From contig JAJDAK010000052.1 in NCBI GenBank assembly GCA_029261895.1, positions 49,186 through 113,185 of the forward strand: DNA of 64,000 nt, read 5' to 3'. Both the position numbers and the translations under genes were made by a program. Source of the DNA: Deltaproteobacteria bacterium (GTDB lineage Bacteria; Myxococcota_A; UBA9160; SZUA-336). The notes beneath the pieces are model-generated. The model made no database searches, was not told the DNA's origin, and saw nothing but the letters and a program-made list of their open reading frames with translations. Positions within the stretch are counted from its first letter, which is position 1. Every line of letters starts with the position of its first letter. Shown here one piece after another: positions 1-11,054 of the stretch.

Positions 1-1
1 C

Positions 2-1069
2 AAATTGCGCCGATCGCTTGGCTGGGTCGGGGGTGAGAATCTGGAGCAGCAGGGCCTGAAACGATCCGGACGTGCGTACAAAGTATGGCAGCGTTCGATG
101 CAACCGTTGAACCTCGCGATGTCGATGCCGGCGCGGATGATCGGTGGCTGGACCCCGGATTCCACACAGCTGCGCGACGCCGCGACACAGTATCTCGAGG
201 TTTTTCCCGACGGTGCTCGTGCTGAAGATGCGCGAGACTATCTCGCGGAGCTACCGGTGATTCCCGAACGCGGATGGGACGACGGATTCTTCGTACTGCC
301 CCGTGCTCAAGTTGCATACGCGCCGGTCGCCGCGCGTCCGATTTGGGTTTCACGTGCAGCGTTAGAAGTCGCGCTTCCGCATCTCGCAGGGACTTGGGCA
401 GCGGAATACGACCATATTCAAGCCGTACTGCTCGATCCAACGGAACTGGGTTACGGCGTTGAGCTGAGTGCTGCCGAAAGTGGAGAGTTGATTTTTCACT
501 TGGCGCAGGGTTTGGAAGATGACCGACTCCGTCCCCACGGCGACAGCGCGAATAGCGCGATGGAACATTTGCGCACCGTCTATCTTGCCGTACTGCAAGG
601 ACGTCCGCTGCGCATGCGAATCGAAGACGATTCGCCGGAGATTCGCGCGGCCCTTGCGTACACGTTTGCTACAGGCGAAGCCACCGATTCGCGATCATTT
701 CGCATGAAGCGTGGGAAGGACGACATGAATGTCGCTTGGTCACCGGGGCAGGGCGCCTGTCCCGGCGAGAGCCTCTGCATCGACCATCAACCTGGTTTGT
801 CCGGTAGCTTGTACGCCAGTATCAATCTCTCGGCCAATCTCGTGGTGGGCGCGCGAACTGAAATCGGGGACGCGCGGTTTGGCATCCAGCTCGGACGGAA
901 CGGCCCGCAAGCTTCCCTCACGCTTCCGCTCGCCTCTTGGTTGGGTATCGCGCGATGGGTGCCGCTGGAGGCCCATGTGGATCTCGGATTTGATGGCGTA
1001 TCGATCGGTCCGCGCTTTAAGGCGCCGAAGCAGCCAGGGCTCAATCCGTCGCTAAAGCCGGGTTTCTAA
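2..1069 (+). CDS. Hypothetical protein, 5' end cut by the window edge
   Basis: The reading frame is open to the left edge, so this is the 3' part of a longer gene. A TTG at position 5 need not be its start. About 354 residues are visible. Near residues 52-80 there is a short alanine-rich, helical, TPR-like stretch (DAATQYLEVFPDGARAEDAR). The last 110 residues alternate polar and hydrophobic residues in a way that suggests beta strands. I see no transmembrane segment, catalytic motif or cofactor motif. It converges on the aminotransferase gene and overlaps its end by 4 nt, so the two are transcribed toward each other. I do not recognise the family. An outer-membrane or periplasmic beta-rich protein is possible, but that is only a guess from the strand pattern. 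Confidence 0.6.
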   Translation, partial: KLRRSLGWVGGENLEQQGLKRSGRAYKVWQRSMQPLNLAMSMPARMIGGWTPDSTQLRDAATQYLEVFPDGARAEDARDYLAELPVIPERGWDDGFFVLPRAQVAYAPVAARPIWVSRAALEVALPHLAGTWAAEYDHIQAVLLDPTELGYGVELSAAESGELIFHLAQGLEDDRLRPHGDSANSAMEHLRTVYLAVLQGRPLRMRIEDDSPEIRAALAYTFATGEATDSRSFRMKRGKDDMNVAWSPGQGACPGESLCIDHQPGLSGSLYASINLSANLVVGARTEIGDARFGIQLGRNGPQASLTLPLASWLGIARWVPLEAHVDLGFDGVSIGPRFKAPKQPGLNPSLKPGF

Positions 1070-2181
1070 GCCTTCAACAGCGGCTCGAGTGTATCGACAA
1101 ACCGGTCGACCACTTCAATCCGCGCGTTTTCTCCCATCAATCCAATTCGCCAAACGCGACCCGCGAGTTCTCCGAGTCCCGCGCCGATCTCGATGCCGTG
1201 TTCGATGAGCAGGCGGCGGCGTAATTTCGCCTCGTCGGAAACCGGCGGTACCACGGTATTGAGCATCGGGAGACGAAACTCGGGTGCAACCCAGAACTCG
1301 AACCCGAGTGCCTCCAGTCGCTTCACTAGGTGTTCATGCGCTAAATGATGGCGCGCAAATCGAGCTTCCAGGCCTTCATTGAGCGCGCGCCTTAACGCTT
1401 CATGCAGCGCATAGATCATATTGATGGGCGCCGTGTGATGGTAGACGCGAGCCTCGCCGAAATAGCCAAGGATTAAACTGAGGTCGAGGTACCAGCTCTG
1501 AACGGGAACCTTCCGACGCTGTAGTCGCTCGATTGCACGGGGTCCAAACGCGATCGGCGAAAGTCCGGGTGGGCAGCCCAGACATTTTTGTGTGCCTGAG
1601 TATGCGGCGTCGACTTGCCACTCATCCAATGCGACGGGCATGCCGCTAAGCGAAGTCACACAATCCAGCACAAGGAGTGCATTCGCCCGCCGGGCAGCGT
1701 GCCCGAGCGCGGCAACAGGCTGCGCGACACCCGTGGATGTTTCGGCGTGCACCACGGCCGCGACCTGCGGGCGTTCGCGCTCCAACAACCCGATAAACCG
1801 ATCTGTATCCAGCGGCTCACCCATCGGGGCTTCACAGCGAATCACTTCACCCCCACAGCGCTCAACGATGGTGGCCATGCGCGTGCCGAAGACGCCGTTG
1901 ATACCGACCAGCACCCGATCTCCGGGTTCGATCAAATTGATCAAACAGGCTTCCATGCCAGCGCTACCGGTGGCCGAAATCGGTAATGTCAGTGAGTCGT
2001 TGGTGCCGAAAACCTCGGCGATCATGGCTTGGACTTGATCGAGGAGTTCGAGGAAATCCGGATCGAGGTGGCCGATCGTGGGCCTGGCCAGCGCCGCCCG
2101 GACTTCGGGCGCGACGTTGCTCGGTCCGGGGCCTAGCAGCAGCCGCTCGGATAACAGGGGTTCAGGGATCGGTTCTCGCAT
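1066..2181 (-). CDS. Class V PLP aminotransferase, serine/alanine-glyoxylate type
   Basis: This 371-residue fold-type I enzyme of the class V group resembles alanine- or serine-glyoxylate aminotransferases. It begins with the usual [13 protein letters not shown] signature and has the PLP-stacking region near residues 69-77 (SATGSAGME), the cofactor-pocket Asp in LVLDCVTSL near 173, and the Schiff-base lysine K199 in SGTQKCLG. Family members move an amino group from serine or alanine to glyoxylate or pyruvate in the cytosol. The exact substrate cannot be told from sequence alone; phosphonate or purine-linked relatives exist. I chose the ATG at 2181. A longer GTG start at 2217 is possible, but a TATAAT box lies 10 nt upstream of the ATG, inside that extension. 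The gene is divergent from the small membrane protein gene at 2263. Confidence 0.85.
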   Translation of the reverse strand: MREPIPEPLLSERLLLGPGPSNVAPEVRAALARPTIGHLDPDFLELLDQVQAMIAEVFGTNDSLTLPISATGSAGMEACLINLIEPGDRVLVGINGVFGTRMATIVERCGGEVIRCEAPMGEPLDTDRFIGLLERERPQVAAVVHAETSTGVAQPVAALGHAARRANALLVLDCVTSLSGMPVALDEWQVDAAYSGTQKCLGCPPGLSPIAFGPRAIERLQRRKVPVQSWYLDLSLILGYFGEARVYHHTAPINMIYALHEALRRALNEGLEARFARHHLAHEHLVKRLEALGFEFWVAPEFRLPMLNTVVPPVSDEAKLRRRLLIEHGIEIGAGLGELAGRVWRIGLMGENARIEVVDRFVDTLEPLLKA

Positions 2182-2191
2182 AGGGGCGGGG

Positions 2192-2197
2192 ATTATA
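2192..2197 (-). promoter_or_regulatory. Probable -10 box of the aminotransferase gene
   Basis: A perfect TATAAT lies on the minus strand. Its end is 10 nt before the ATG at 2181, so transcription would start 3-4 nt before the start codon, giving a nearly leaderless mRNA. No good -35 box is visible. The same bases read TTATAC on the plus strand, so a divergent use is possible. Confidence 0.4.
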
Positions 2198-2262
2198 CGA
2201 AAGCTTCCTGGCCCCACCTAGCTCCGACGGCTATCTTCGTCAGGACTTGTTGGGGAAAAAAC

Positions 2263-2685
2263 ATGTTTCGTCTATTTCTGATTGCCTTGATTGTACTCGC
2301 CGCCAGTCTTTGGATTGATCCGGATTGGAACAAAGATACTCGGGCGCTGGTGCTCCGGCTTCGCGAAGGCGATGAAATCTCTCAGGTCTTTCAAGAGCGC
2401 GCAGCGAAGCTCGGCCGGCGTATGATTGACGCCGCGACGGAGGCGGGTGTGCCGCCGGTGGCATCGGGCCCAAACGATGACTCGAGGGAAGAGCGGGAAG
2501 AGAAAGCCCAGAAAGCGCCACGTGAATCTCGTTCTCAGGTTGTGCCCGACTGGCCGAACGCAGAGTCAGCGGTTCAAGCGTTGCGGGATAGTGAAATCAC
2601 CAACGAAGAGCGGGGCGCGCTGGATCAGCTGATCAATCAGAAGCTCAGTGAAACGGGGTCGAATGCGCAACCGGGAGGATATTGA
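2263..2685 (+). CDS. Small membrane-anchored hypothetical protein
   Basis: This encodes 140 residues. Residues 3-18 (FRLFLIALIVLAASLW) form one hydrophobic segment, either an uncleaved signal anchor or a signal peptide without a clear cleavage site. The rest is charged and probably helical, with a Glu/Arg-rich linker near residues 72-92 and a C-terminal helical part. A GGGG sequence 8-11 nt upstream of the ATG can serve as ribosome binding site. The end overlaps the start of the dNTPase gene by 23 nt, so the two are probably cotranscribed. I do not recognise the family, and nothing in the sequence points to an enzymatic role. Confidence 0.6.
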   Translation: MFRLFLIALIVLAASLWIDPDWNKDTRALVLRLREGDEISQVFQERAAKLGRRMIDAATEAGVPPVASGPNDDSREEREEKAQKAPRESRSQVVPDWPNAESAVQALRDSEITNEERGALDQLINQKLSETGSNAQPGGY

Positions 2686-3829
2686 GAAAAGCGAAGAGGA
2701 GCGCCTTGCCCCTTGGGCATCGCGCTCGCGACTTTCTCTTGGCCGACTCTATCCCGAACCTGAGCATGAGTATCGCACCGCCTACCAGCGCGACCGTGAC
2801 CGCGTGTTACACGCAACTGCGTTTCGTCGCTTGCAGTACAAGACCCAGGTTTTCATCTATCACGAAGGCGATCATTTTCGAAACCGGCTGACCCATACGC
2901 TAGAGGTGGCGCAGGTTGCGCGCACCGTCGCACGTGTGCTCGGATTGAACGAGGACCTTACCGAAGCGATTGTACTCGCACATGATTTGGGTCACCCGCC
3001 GTTCGGCCACTTGGGACAAACTGAGATGCACACGCTGCTCGGTGAATTCGGTGGCTTCGAACACAATCGCCAAAGTTTGCGCATCGTCGATTTGCTTGAG
3101 CGACCGTCGACGCAGTACGTAGGATTAAACCTGACGATGGAAACACGCTCCGGCATTCTCAAACACGGCTCAGCGTTCCCGCGTTACCCGCATCCCGTAC
3201 CGTTCCCCGAAATGGGAACGTCACCGAGTGCAGAAGCACAGCTTGCGAATCTCGCTGACGAGATCGCGTACAACAGTCACGATGTTGACGACGGTCTGCG
3301 TTCAGGACTGATTGAGCATGAAGCGCTCATGGAAGTTCCGATCTGGCGTGAGGTTTGTACGAAGGTACAACGAGATTGGGGCACGACCGCGACTGATGGC
3401 AACGCGTTCCGCCGTCGCGCGGTGGGGCTGCTGATTAATGAACTCAGTTCAGATTTGATCCGCAACGCCGATGAGCGCTTGAGTTCGGCCGGGATCGCTT
3501 CTGCGCAGCAAGTTCGAGAATCCAAAGATCATGTGATCGCGTTTAGTTCCGACATGCAGCAGGCTAAGGCTGAGCTCGCCGCTTTTCTCCGGGCGAATCT
3601 CTATCTCCATCCCCAAGTGCTGCAGATTGCAACGGAAGCGGGTCGCGTGCTCAGCGACCTCTGGAATCTTTATCGCGACCAGCCCGAGCTCCTGTCCGCA
3701 GCTGCACGGGAGGGCTTGGCGGGCGAACCCAACGAGCGGGCACTGGCCGACTATCTCGCCGGAATGACCGATCGGTTTGCGATGGACGAGCATCGCCGCC
3801 TCATCGGGACCCCGCCCGCCGATTCGTGA
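2663..3829 (+). CDS. dgt: Deoxyguanosinetriphosphate triphosphohydrolase-like protein (dNTPase)
   Basis: This 388-residue HD-domain enzyme belongs to the dGTPase-like group that hydrolyses dNTPs to deoxynucleoside and triphosphate, helping control dNTP pools. The N terminus has the family pattern YRTAYQRDRDRVLHATAFRR. The metal-binding HD residues are H78 (RLTHTLEV) and H107-D108 (LAHDLGHPPFGH), followed by the conserved FEHNRQSLRI stretch and the LADEIAYNSHDVDDGL helix that supplies the last metal ligand. The length fits the shorter bacterial class rather than the 500-residue Enterobacterial Dgt. I prefer the ATG at 2663 with GGGG 5 nt upstream over the GTG at 2648. It probably shares a transcript with the gene before it. 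Confidence 0.92.
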   Translation: MRNREDIEKSEEERLAPWASRSRLSLGRLYPEPEHEYRTAYQRDRDRVLHATAFRRLQYKTQVFIYHEGDHFRNRLTHTLEVAQVARTVARVLGLNEDLTEAIVLAHDLGHPPFGHLGQTEMHTLLGEFGGFEHNRQSLRIVDLLERPSTQYVGLNLTMETRSGILKHGSAFPRYPHPVPFPEMGTSPSAEAQLANLADEIAYNSHDVDDGLRSGLIEHEALMEVPIWREVCTKVQRDWGTTATDGNAFRRRAVGLLINELSSDLIRNADERLSSAGIASAQQVRESKDHVIAFSSDMQQAKAELAAFLRANLYLHPQVLQIATEAGRVLSDLWNLYRDQPELLSAAAREGLAGEPNERALADYLAGMTDRFAMDEHRRLIGTPPADS

Positions 3830-3913
3830 TCCAGGCGCTACCGGCGGCCCCCTGAACTCCGGTGTGGCCTCCGGGGGTGCGCTAAGCTCCCCGCCTCTTA
3901 GAAGGGGACGGTT

Positions 3914-6443
3914 TTGAGAAGACGACGACGGACCAGATCAGGGGGTGGCCTGCTAGAGCGCCTCGCGAGTCATCCTGCGCTCGGGATCCGAGATCTTCGC
4001 GCTCTGGATGGCTTGCCCAGGCTTCCTGAGGCTGTGGAAATCGGTCAAGCTCGTGGTGACGGGTCGCAAACGCTGCTTTTGGTGGTCGCACGCGAAGATC
4101 GTGGCGATCTGGTCGGTTGGGCAAAATTTGCCAGTGTTGCAGGCAGCGCGGCCGATCGAGGTCAGGAGATCTGGCTGGTTGCGCCGCTGATCGGTCGGCG
4201 TACGCGGCGTCTTGCAGCAGCCTCGGGGCTGCCGATTCGCTTGATCGCTTTGCCGTCGCTGGCCGAAGCGACCGACGATTTAATTCAGATGGAGTCCGTC
4301 TCGGAATCCGGGATGGCGACCGCAACCGGTGGCTTGCTCGATCGCGTGTCCCGCGTTGTTGATGGCGCGGCCACGATGACGGCCGCGGGTGCGCTCCGAC
4401 CTTCATCGGAGGGTCCGTTGCTGTATTTACGCGGTGTGCCCGTGATACGACTGCGCGAAAGCGGCGAATCAGTCATGGTCTATCTGCTGGCGCCGGAGAA
4501 ACGCGAGTTTCATATCACAGAGTCCAGTTTCCCGCGCTGGGGCGTAGAACTTCACGAGAAGGTGGTCGAGCTCTCCCAGGATCCGCGCCTTGTGGATGCC
4601 GACACGGCTGGACGTGAGCAGGCGGTGGAACGGGTCTCGACACGCATGGGTGTACCCATTACCGCACGCTGGGTGCCCTTGGGTGTGGAATCTGCGGATC
4701 CCATTGATTGGGTTGGCATCGACGAGTCACAGCGCCCAGTTGTGGGCATCGTGAGAAAAGCCGTAGAAGCCGATGCCATGGGTCAGCTTTTTACTGCGCT
4801 GATCGTTTTGGAAACGGAACGTGCACGTTGGGTGCCAGGATCGATGGGTGCGGCGAAATTAGCGGTAGTCGCAGAACGCGTGGACGAGAAGATCGAAAAC
4901 TGGCTCAGGGCGGCTGGCGTAGACTTTGAACTTCGCACGGAGCCGTTCGAAGGTCGCGAGTTAGAGGACGATCAACCGCGTCGAGATCGTCCGCGTCGTC
5001 GTCCGCGCCGTCGCCGTCGTGGACCCGGCGATGAGTCTCGGAACGGTGCCGCAGCAGACGCGCCAGTTGAAACCGCCGCGGATTTCGCCGATCGGGCCGC
5101 ACCGGAACAGGATGAACCAGCGGCTGTCGCTGTCGATGTCGATGCGCCGAGCGGCGATGAAAATCAAGAGCCGTCCGATTCACCCGGGAATCATAACCGT
5201 CCACGCCCGCGCTCAAGATCCCGTCGCGGCCGTCGTCGCCGACCCGACCGTGAACCGATCGTTGTGGCGGATGAAACTGAGGATGGTTTCACCGTCGTGG
5301 GTTCTGACGAGTTCCCTGATTTGGACGAACCCATAGTTGCACAAACCGACGCTGATGAATCCGATGACGCACCCACTGACTCGCGGCTCGAGGCCGAGGT
5401 CGAGGCCGCGATCATCGAGGCCCCGGAGGATGATGCACCTGAAGTGATCGATGACGACGGGGTTGAGGACGAGGTAGAGGTAGAGGAGTCAACGCGTCGA
5501 CGGCGTGCGCGTGCCGCGATCGTGGTACACGCGGATCCCGAGTCGATCCTGGCGGGCCTCGTGCTTGCGCGTGACCGTCGGAGCACGACAAATTTTTGGG
5601 TCTACAAGCAAGCGGAATTGATGGATTTCTTCAGAGGCCCCGCGAACGATATTCAAGACAACGTCGATATTTTACTCGTTGGCTATACGCTCCAGCCGGT
5701 GCCGCAGGAGATCATTAGTTCCGCGCAACTTTTCCGAGGTCGGTTGCAATGGTACGACTATCACGATTGGCCGCCTGAAGATTTGAGTCGGCTTCGCGAG
5801 GCGCTGGGCTCCGACTCCGTGATTCATATGGAGAACGCAGCGGGGCCGTTGGCGACGGTGCTCGAGGTAACGGAACGGCGTAGTCGGTTCACCGACAAAC
5901 TTGTTGATATGATCGGAAGTCGTTTGGCCGAAAGCGATATGGAGAAGTGGGGCTATCGCGTTGCCGGCTTGGTGAAGCGAATGTCGAACAAGTCGGGCGA
6001 CTACCGTGTGGAAGTTGGGTCGATTCTCTCCGGCAAACCGACAGAACTACCCGAAGCCGAGTCTGTGTATGAAAACGAGGCGACCTGGCTTGCCCAGAAC
6101 GCACCCCGCGTGGTGCACTTTGGCGAGTATCAGATGGTCGTCTTGCGAGTGCCGGCGCAGCTCAATGCTGGTGAGGTTGCGCGTCGAAGTCGCCAGCAAA
6201 CTGGCGCGCGTATTTCATTTGTCTGCCAGGACGATCGCGGTGTCGTGCAGGTCGCAGCAAACGAGGAGAAGCGCACCGTGAACGTGAACGGACTCGTCGA
6301 GGAAGTTGGGTCGCAGGTTTCGTGGGCCGATGCGTTGCAAAGCGGTGACCGCGTTGCGCATTTGCGGATTCATGATCTGGCTACCCACCCTGAGCGTGTA
6401 GAAGCGGTTGTGGCTGAGATCGTCCGCCATAAATCAATTCTCT

Positions 6444-6451
<8 letters not shown>
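3914..6451 (+). CDS. Large protein with arginine-rich/acidic linker and degenerate DHH-like C-terminal region
   Basis: This encodes 845 residues from a TTG with GAAGGGGACGG just upstream. Residues 1-12 are very basic. Residues 13-350 look globular but match nothing I know. Residues 355-530 are a disordered-looking linker alternating arginine-rich blocks (RPRRRPRRRRR near 358; RPRPRSRSRRGRRRR near 428) with long Asp/Glu-rich stretches, like the RNA-binding tails of RNase E. Residues 532-845 read like a worn DHH phosphoesterase: IVVHADPES sits where the first metal motif would be, DILLVGYTL where the second is, and QWYDYHDWP where DHH would be. A DHHA1-like tail with VNVNGLVEEVG follows. The metal ligands look incomplete, so catalysis is doubtful. 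queE overlaps its stop by 8 nt. RNA or nucleotide binding is my inference only. Confidence 0.7.
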
Positions 6452-8803
<2,352 letters not shown>

Positions 8804-8844
8804 TCAGTGTCGGGAGAGTACACGGTTGTTCGAGTGCAAGCGAG

Positions 8845-8873
8845 CTGCCACGTAGCCCCGGTTCGGCTACAAT
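8845..8873 (+). promoter_or_regulatory. Predicted promoter of the CAU tRNA gene
   Basis: CTGCCA (-35, 8845-8850, 4 of 6 consensus matches) and TACAAT (-10, 8868-8873, 5 of 6) are separated by 17 nt. The predicted start lies a few bases before the tRNA at 8884. Confidence 0.5.
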
Positions 8874-8883
8874 GCTCGATTCT

Positions 8884-8960
8884 GGCGGTGTAGCTCAGTC
8901 GGTCAGAGCAGGCGGCTCATATCCGCCGCGTCGGGGGTTCGAGTCCCTCCACCGCCACCA
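8884..8960 (+). tRNA. tRNA with CAU anticodon (elongator Met, or Ile2 after lysidine modification)
   Basis: A full cloverleaf is visible. The acceptor stem GGCGGTG pairs with CACCGCC. The D arm is GCTC/GAGC. The anticodon stem GGCGG/CCGCC closes the loop CTCATAT with anticodon CAT. The T arm GGGGG/CCCTC (one G-U pair) has the loop TTCGAGT, and the 3' CCA is encoded. The shape fits an elongator methionine tRNA. A CAU isoleucine tRNA, the substrate of TilS encoded at 19338, cannot be excluded from the visible bases, since positions 4 and 5 (both G-C) do not decide it. It is not an initiator tRNA, because the first base pair is G-C. Confidence 0.95.
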
Positions 8961-8980
8961 ACGTAGTGATCGATCGGCGT

Positions 8981-9017
8981 GAAACCGTGCGCTCCGGCGC
9001 GGTTTCCAACCTTTTCT
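8981..9017 (+). terminator. Intrinsic terminator after the tRNA
   Basis: GAAACC (8981-8986) pairs with GGTTTC (9001-9006). An inner GCGC/GCGC helix and a TCCG loop lie between them, and the T-rich run CTTTTCT follows at 9011-9017. It begins 20 nt after the tRNA CCA. Confidence 0.6.
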
Positions 9018-9022
9018 AAATC

Positions 9023-9095
9023 CTATTCGATACGGGTACTCCGCTCGCTGGGGCCCCCGGGCAGCCCAAGTTCGCGCCGTACCCGTATCGAATAG
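9023..9095 (+). repeat. Stem-loop repeat, copy 1 (73 bp)
   Basis: A perfect 17-bp inverted repeat, CTATTCGATACGGGTAC (9023-9039) and GTACCCGTATCGAATAG (9079-9095), encloses a 39-nt GC-rich core (9040-9078). Copy 2 at 9254-9326 has the same core in reverse orientation with one base changed. The arms differ in sequence but still pair. Confidence 0.85.
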
Positions 9096-9253
9096 TGCCC
9101 CAGAGCCCAGACTCACTCGGGACCCATGACGAAAGCCCCCAATCCAGCTCATCGCCTCTAACGAACTATCGGTTTCGGGAGACATGGGGTGCAAACGTCG
9201 ATCTACCTGCTACCCGAAGTTCATCGGCGCCGCTCCAGGCCGTGGCGCGCAAC

Positions 9254-9326
9254 GAGTTCGATATGGGTACGGAGCGAACTTGGGCTGCCCGGGGGCCCCA
9301 GCGAGCGGAGTACCCATGTCGAACTC
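9254..9326 (-). repeat. Stem-loop repeat, copy 2 (73 bp, inverted)
   Basis: The arms GAGTTCGATATGGGTAC (9254-9270) and GTACCCATGTCGAACTC (9310-9326) pair over 17 bp with one G-U. The core 9271-9309 is the reverse complement of the core of copy 1 with a single mismatch. Compared with copy 1, four base pairs of the stem have changed on both sides so that pairing is kept. The 158 nt between the copies hold no gene I can support. Confidence 0.85.
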
Positions 9327-9356
9327 GACAGAAGCTCCAAGTCTTAGGCTTAGCGC

Positions 9357-9443
9357 CTAGCGGATCTTTCTTAAACAGAAGAACGCGAGGCTGCCTATGG
9401 TGACCCAGGAACCGAGCATGAGAATCCAACCACCGAGTTCCAT
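9357..9443 (-). CDS. 28-residue small subunit of the NSS transporter (MetS-like)
   Basis: This tiny gene of 28 codons plus stop starts with an ATG that directly follows the TAG stop of the sodium symporter gene (TAGATG). The peptide has one membrane segment from about residue 6 to 24 (WILMLGSWVTIGSLAFFCL) and a basic end, RKIR. Very short single-span proteins encoded right after neurotransmitter:sodium symporters are known, MetS of the MetPS methionine/alanine importer being the described case. The tryptophans at 6 and 13 and the FC-x-R-K end fit my memory of that family. Placement, size and topology make it a real gene. Its role as a partner needed for transport is inferred from that family. 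Confidence 0.75.
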   Translation of the reverse strand: MELGGWILMLGSWVTIGSLAFFCLRKIR

Positions 9444-10961
9444 CTACTGACCCTCCGCTGCGGGCTCGCGAAGTGCCGTGCGGACGAGCCATGCGATCCC
9501 GATGAAGAGCGCGATCATGAAGATGCGCGCGAATTGAATTCCGGGACTTGCATCACCCAGCCCATCCTTGAACCACTGCCATGAGAACCCGATGAGCACG
9601 GCGGCGAGGAAGGCCGGCGTAATGTATTTCAGCATCGGCACGATGAGCGCAGGCACGTGGATCTGTGCGCCATGACGAATCTCTGCAAGCCCACGATCCA
9701 TGCCAAAGCCCCATGCAAAAATGAGGCATTCGGCGAGACCGAAAACCAACAGCGCGAATGTTCCTGCCCAAAAGTCGAGTTCGCCGAGTACGTCGGCCAT
9801 AAACAGGGTGGGCAAGGACATGACGAAGAGAGCGATCCCCACCAGAGTGACAGCACGGCGGCGTGTGAGATGAAAACCCTCCTGTACCAATGCGATCATC
9901 GGCTGGGTAATCGCGACGGCGGAAGTGAGGCCGGCCAAGAAGAGCAGGAAAAACCAAATCGCACCGAGGGTGCGGCCACCAAACGGCATCTGCTGAAAGA
10001 TGACCGCCATGGCTTGAAAGCCAAGATTGAAGGTGCTTCCGGCGATCTCCTGCGTCGCGACGATGCCAAAGAATACGACCGAAGCGGTGATGGCGATGGT
10101 GCCGCCGAGAACGATTTCAGCGAACTCGTTTAAGCTCACCGTCGAGAGGCCGGTGAGGGCGACATCGTCGTCGGAGTGAAGGTAAGACGTGTAGGTGTGG
10201 ATGATCCCCCAGCCAACACTCAAGGTGAAGAACACCTGGCCCGCGGCGGCAAGCCAAACCGAGGGATTGCTCAATGCTTCGAGGTTAGGATTCCATACGA
10301 ATCCAAGTCCGGACAGCACGGTTTGATCGGGTCCGGCACCCGGAGGCGGGTCCAATGTGAGCACGCGGACTACGAGCACGCCTGCTAGCAAGAACAACGA
10401 TGGCAACGCGATTTTTGCGAGGCGCTCGATGCCTTTGCCGATGCCTCCGGATAACACCCATAGGTTGATACCAAGCGTAATCACGAAGAATACGATCAAC
10501 GGACTTCGACTCGAAAAGTGTTCGCTCGATTCCCAACCTTGAAACGAACTCAGGAACGTCCCGACTTCGGCGTTGGTTTGGAGGCCTTCGTATGCCCCCG
10601 TTAAGGAAAACCACGAAAACGCCAAGCACCAAGATGTAATCGGAATGTAGTAGAGGGCAACGACGAATGGGATAAAGATGCCAAACACACCGATGTACTT
10701 GGATGTTGGATGCGGCCAAAGTCGATGCAACATGCCCGCGGTATGTCCGTGGCCGTAACGTCCGCCGTAGCGTCCAATCGCGCATTCGGCCCACATCAGT
10801 GGAATGCCGATAATGAGCAGCGAAAGAAAGTACGGGATCATGAACGCGCCACCGCCGTTCGATGCCGCTTGCCCCGGAAACCGGAGAAAATTGCCCAACC
10901 CGATGGCGTTTCCAGCCAGCGCGAGTATCAGCCCCGACTTCGTGATCCAACGATCCCGCAT
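9444..10961 (-). CDS. Sodium-dependent transporter, neurotransmitter:sodium symporter family
   Basis: This 505-residue inner-membrane protein has about 12 hydrophobic segments and the NSS hallmark at the N terminus: ITKSGLILALAGNAIGLGN followed by LRFPGQAASNGGGAF, which forms the unwound part of TM1 and the sodium and substrate sites. Later family blocks include GIPLMWAECAIGRYGG and the TM6-TM7 region with VFFTLSVGWG. Bacterial members import amino acids with sodium. The adjacent 28-residue MetS-like gene suggests a methionine/alanine-type importer, but the substrate is not provable here. GGGGGTGAATTT precedes the ATG. It lies downstream of a small HTH gene on the same strand, with a hairpin between them. 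Confidence 0.92.
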   Translation of the reverse strand: MRDRWITKSGLILALAGNAIGLGNFLRFPGQAASNGGGAFMIPYFLSLLIIGIPLMWAECAIGRYGGRYGHGHTAGMLHRLWPHPTSKYIGVFGIFIPFVVALYYIPITSWCLAFSWFSLTGAYEGLQTNAEVGTFLSSFQGWESSEHFSSRSPLIVFFVITLGINLWVLSGGIGKGIERLAKIALPSLFLLAGVLVVRVLTLDPPPGAGPDQTVLSGLGFVWNPNLEALSNPSVWLAAAGQVFFTLSVGWGIIHTYTSYLHSDDDVALTGLSTVSLNEFAEIVLGGTIAITASVVFFGIVATQEIAGSTFNLGFQAMAVIFQQMPFGGRTLGAIWFFLLFLAGLTSAVAITQPMIALVQEGFHLTRRRAVTLVGIALFVMSLPTLFMADVLGELDFWAGTFALLVFGLAECLIFAWGFGMDRGLAEIRHGAQIHVPALIVPMLKYITPAFLAAVLIGFSWQWFKDGLGDASPGIQFARIFMIALFIGIAWLVRTALREPAAEGQ

Positions 10962-11011
10962 AAATTCACCCCCGAATGAATGAGGGTAGGAAAGACTGAA
11001 AATTACTCACC

Positions 11012-11045
11012 TTCGGGGGAGCGGCCGTAGGGCCTCTCCCCCGAA
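11012..11045 (-). terminator. Strong hairpin between the HTH gene and the transporter gene
   Basis: TTCGGGGGAG (11012-11021) and CTCCCCCGAA (11036-11045) form a perfect 10-bp stem with a 14-nt loop. It starts 10 nt after the HTH stop codon. Neither strand has a convincing T run after it, so it could terminate, attenuate or stabilise the transcript. Confidence 0.45.
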
Positions 11046-11054
11046 AAAGGTGTG

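Noticed and set aside
4950..5530. Low-complexity, repeat-like DNA that might suggest a tandem repeat or recombination hot spot
   Set aside because: The pattern is explained by codons for the arginine-rich and acidic linker of the protein; no unit repeats exactly.
8895..9194. 99-codon minus-strand frame ending in a WRWRDSNPRRGGYEPP-like peptide
   Set aside because: It is the antisense translation of the tRNA gene and the first stem-loop repeat, a well-known kind of false protein.
9096..9253. Possible gene or tRNA remnant between the two stem-loop copies
   Set aside because: No open frame with a ribosome binding site and no cloverleaf could be drawn.
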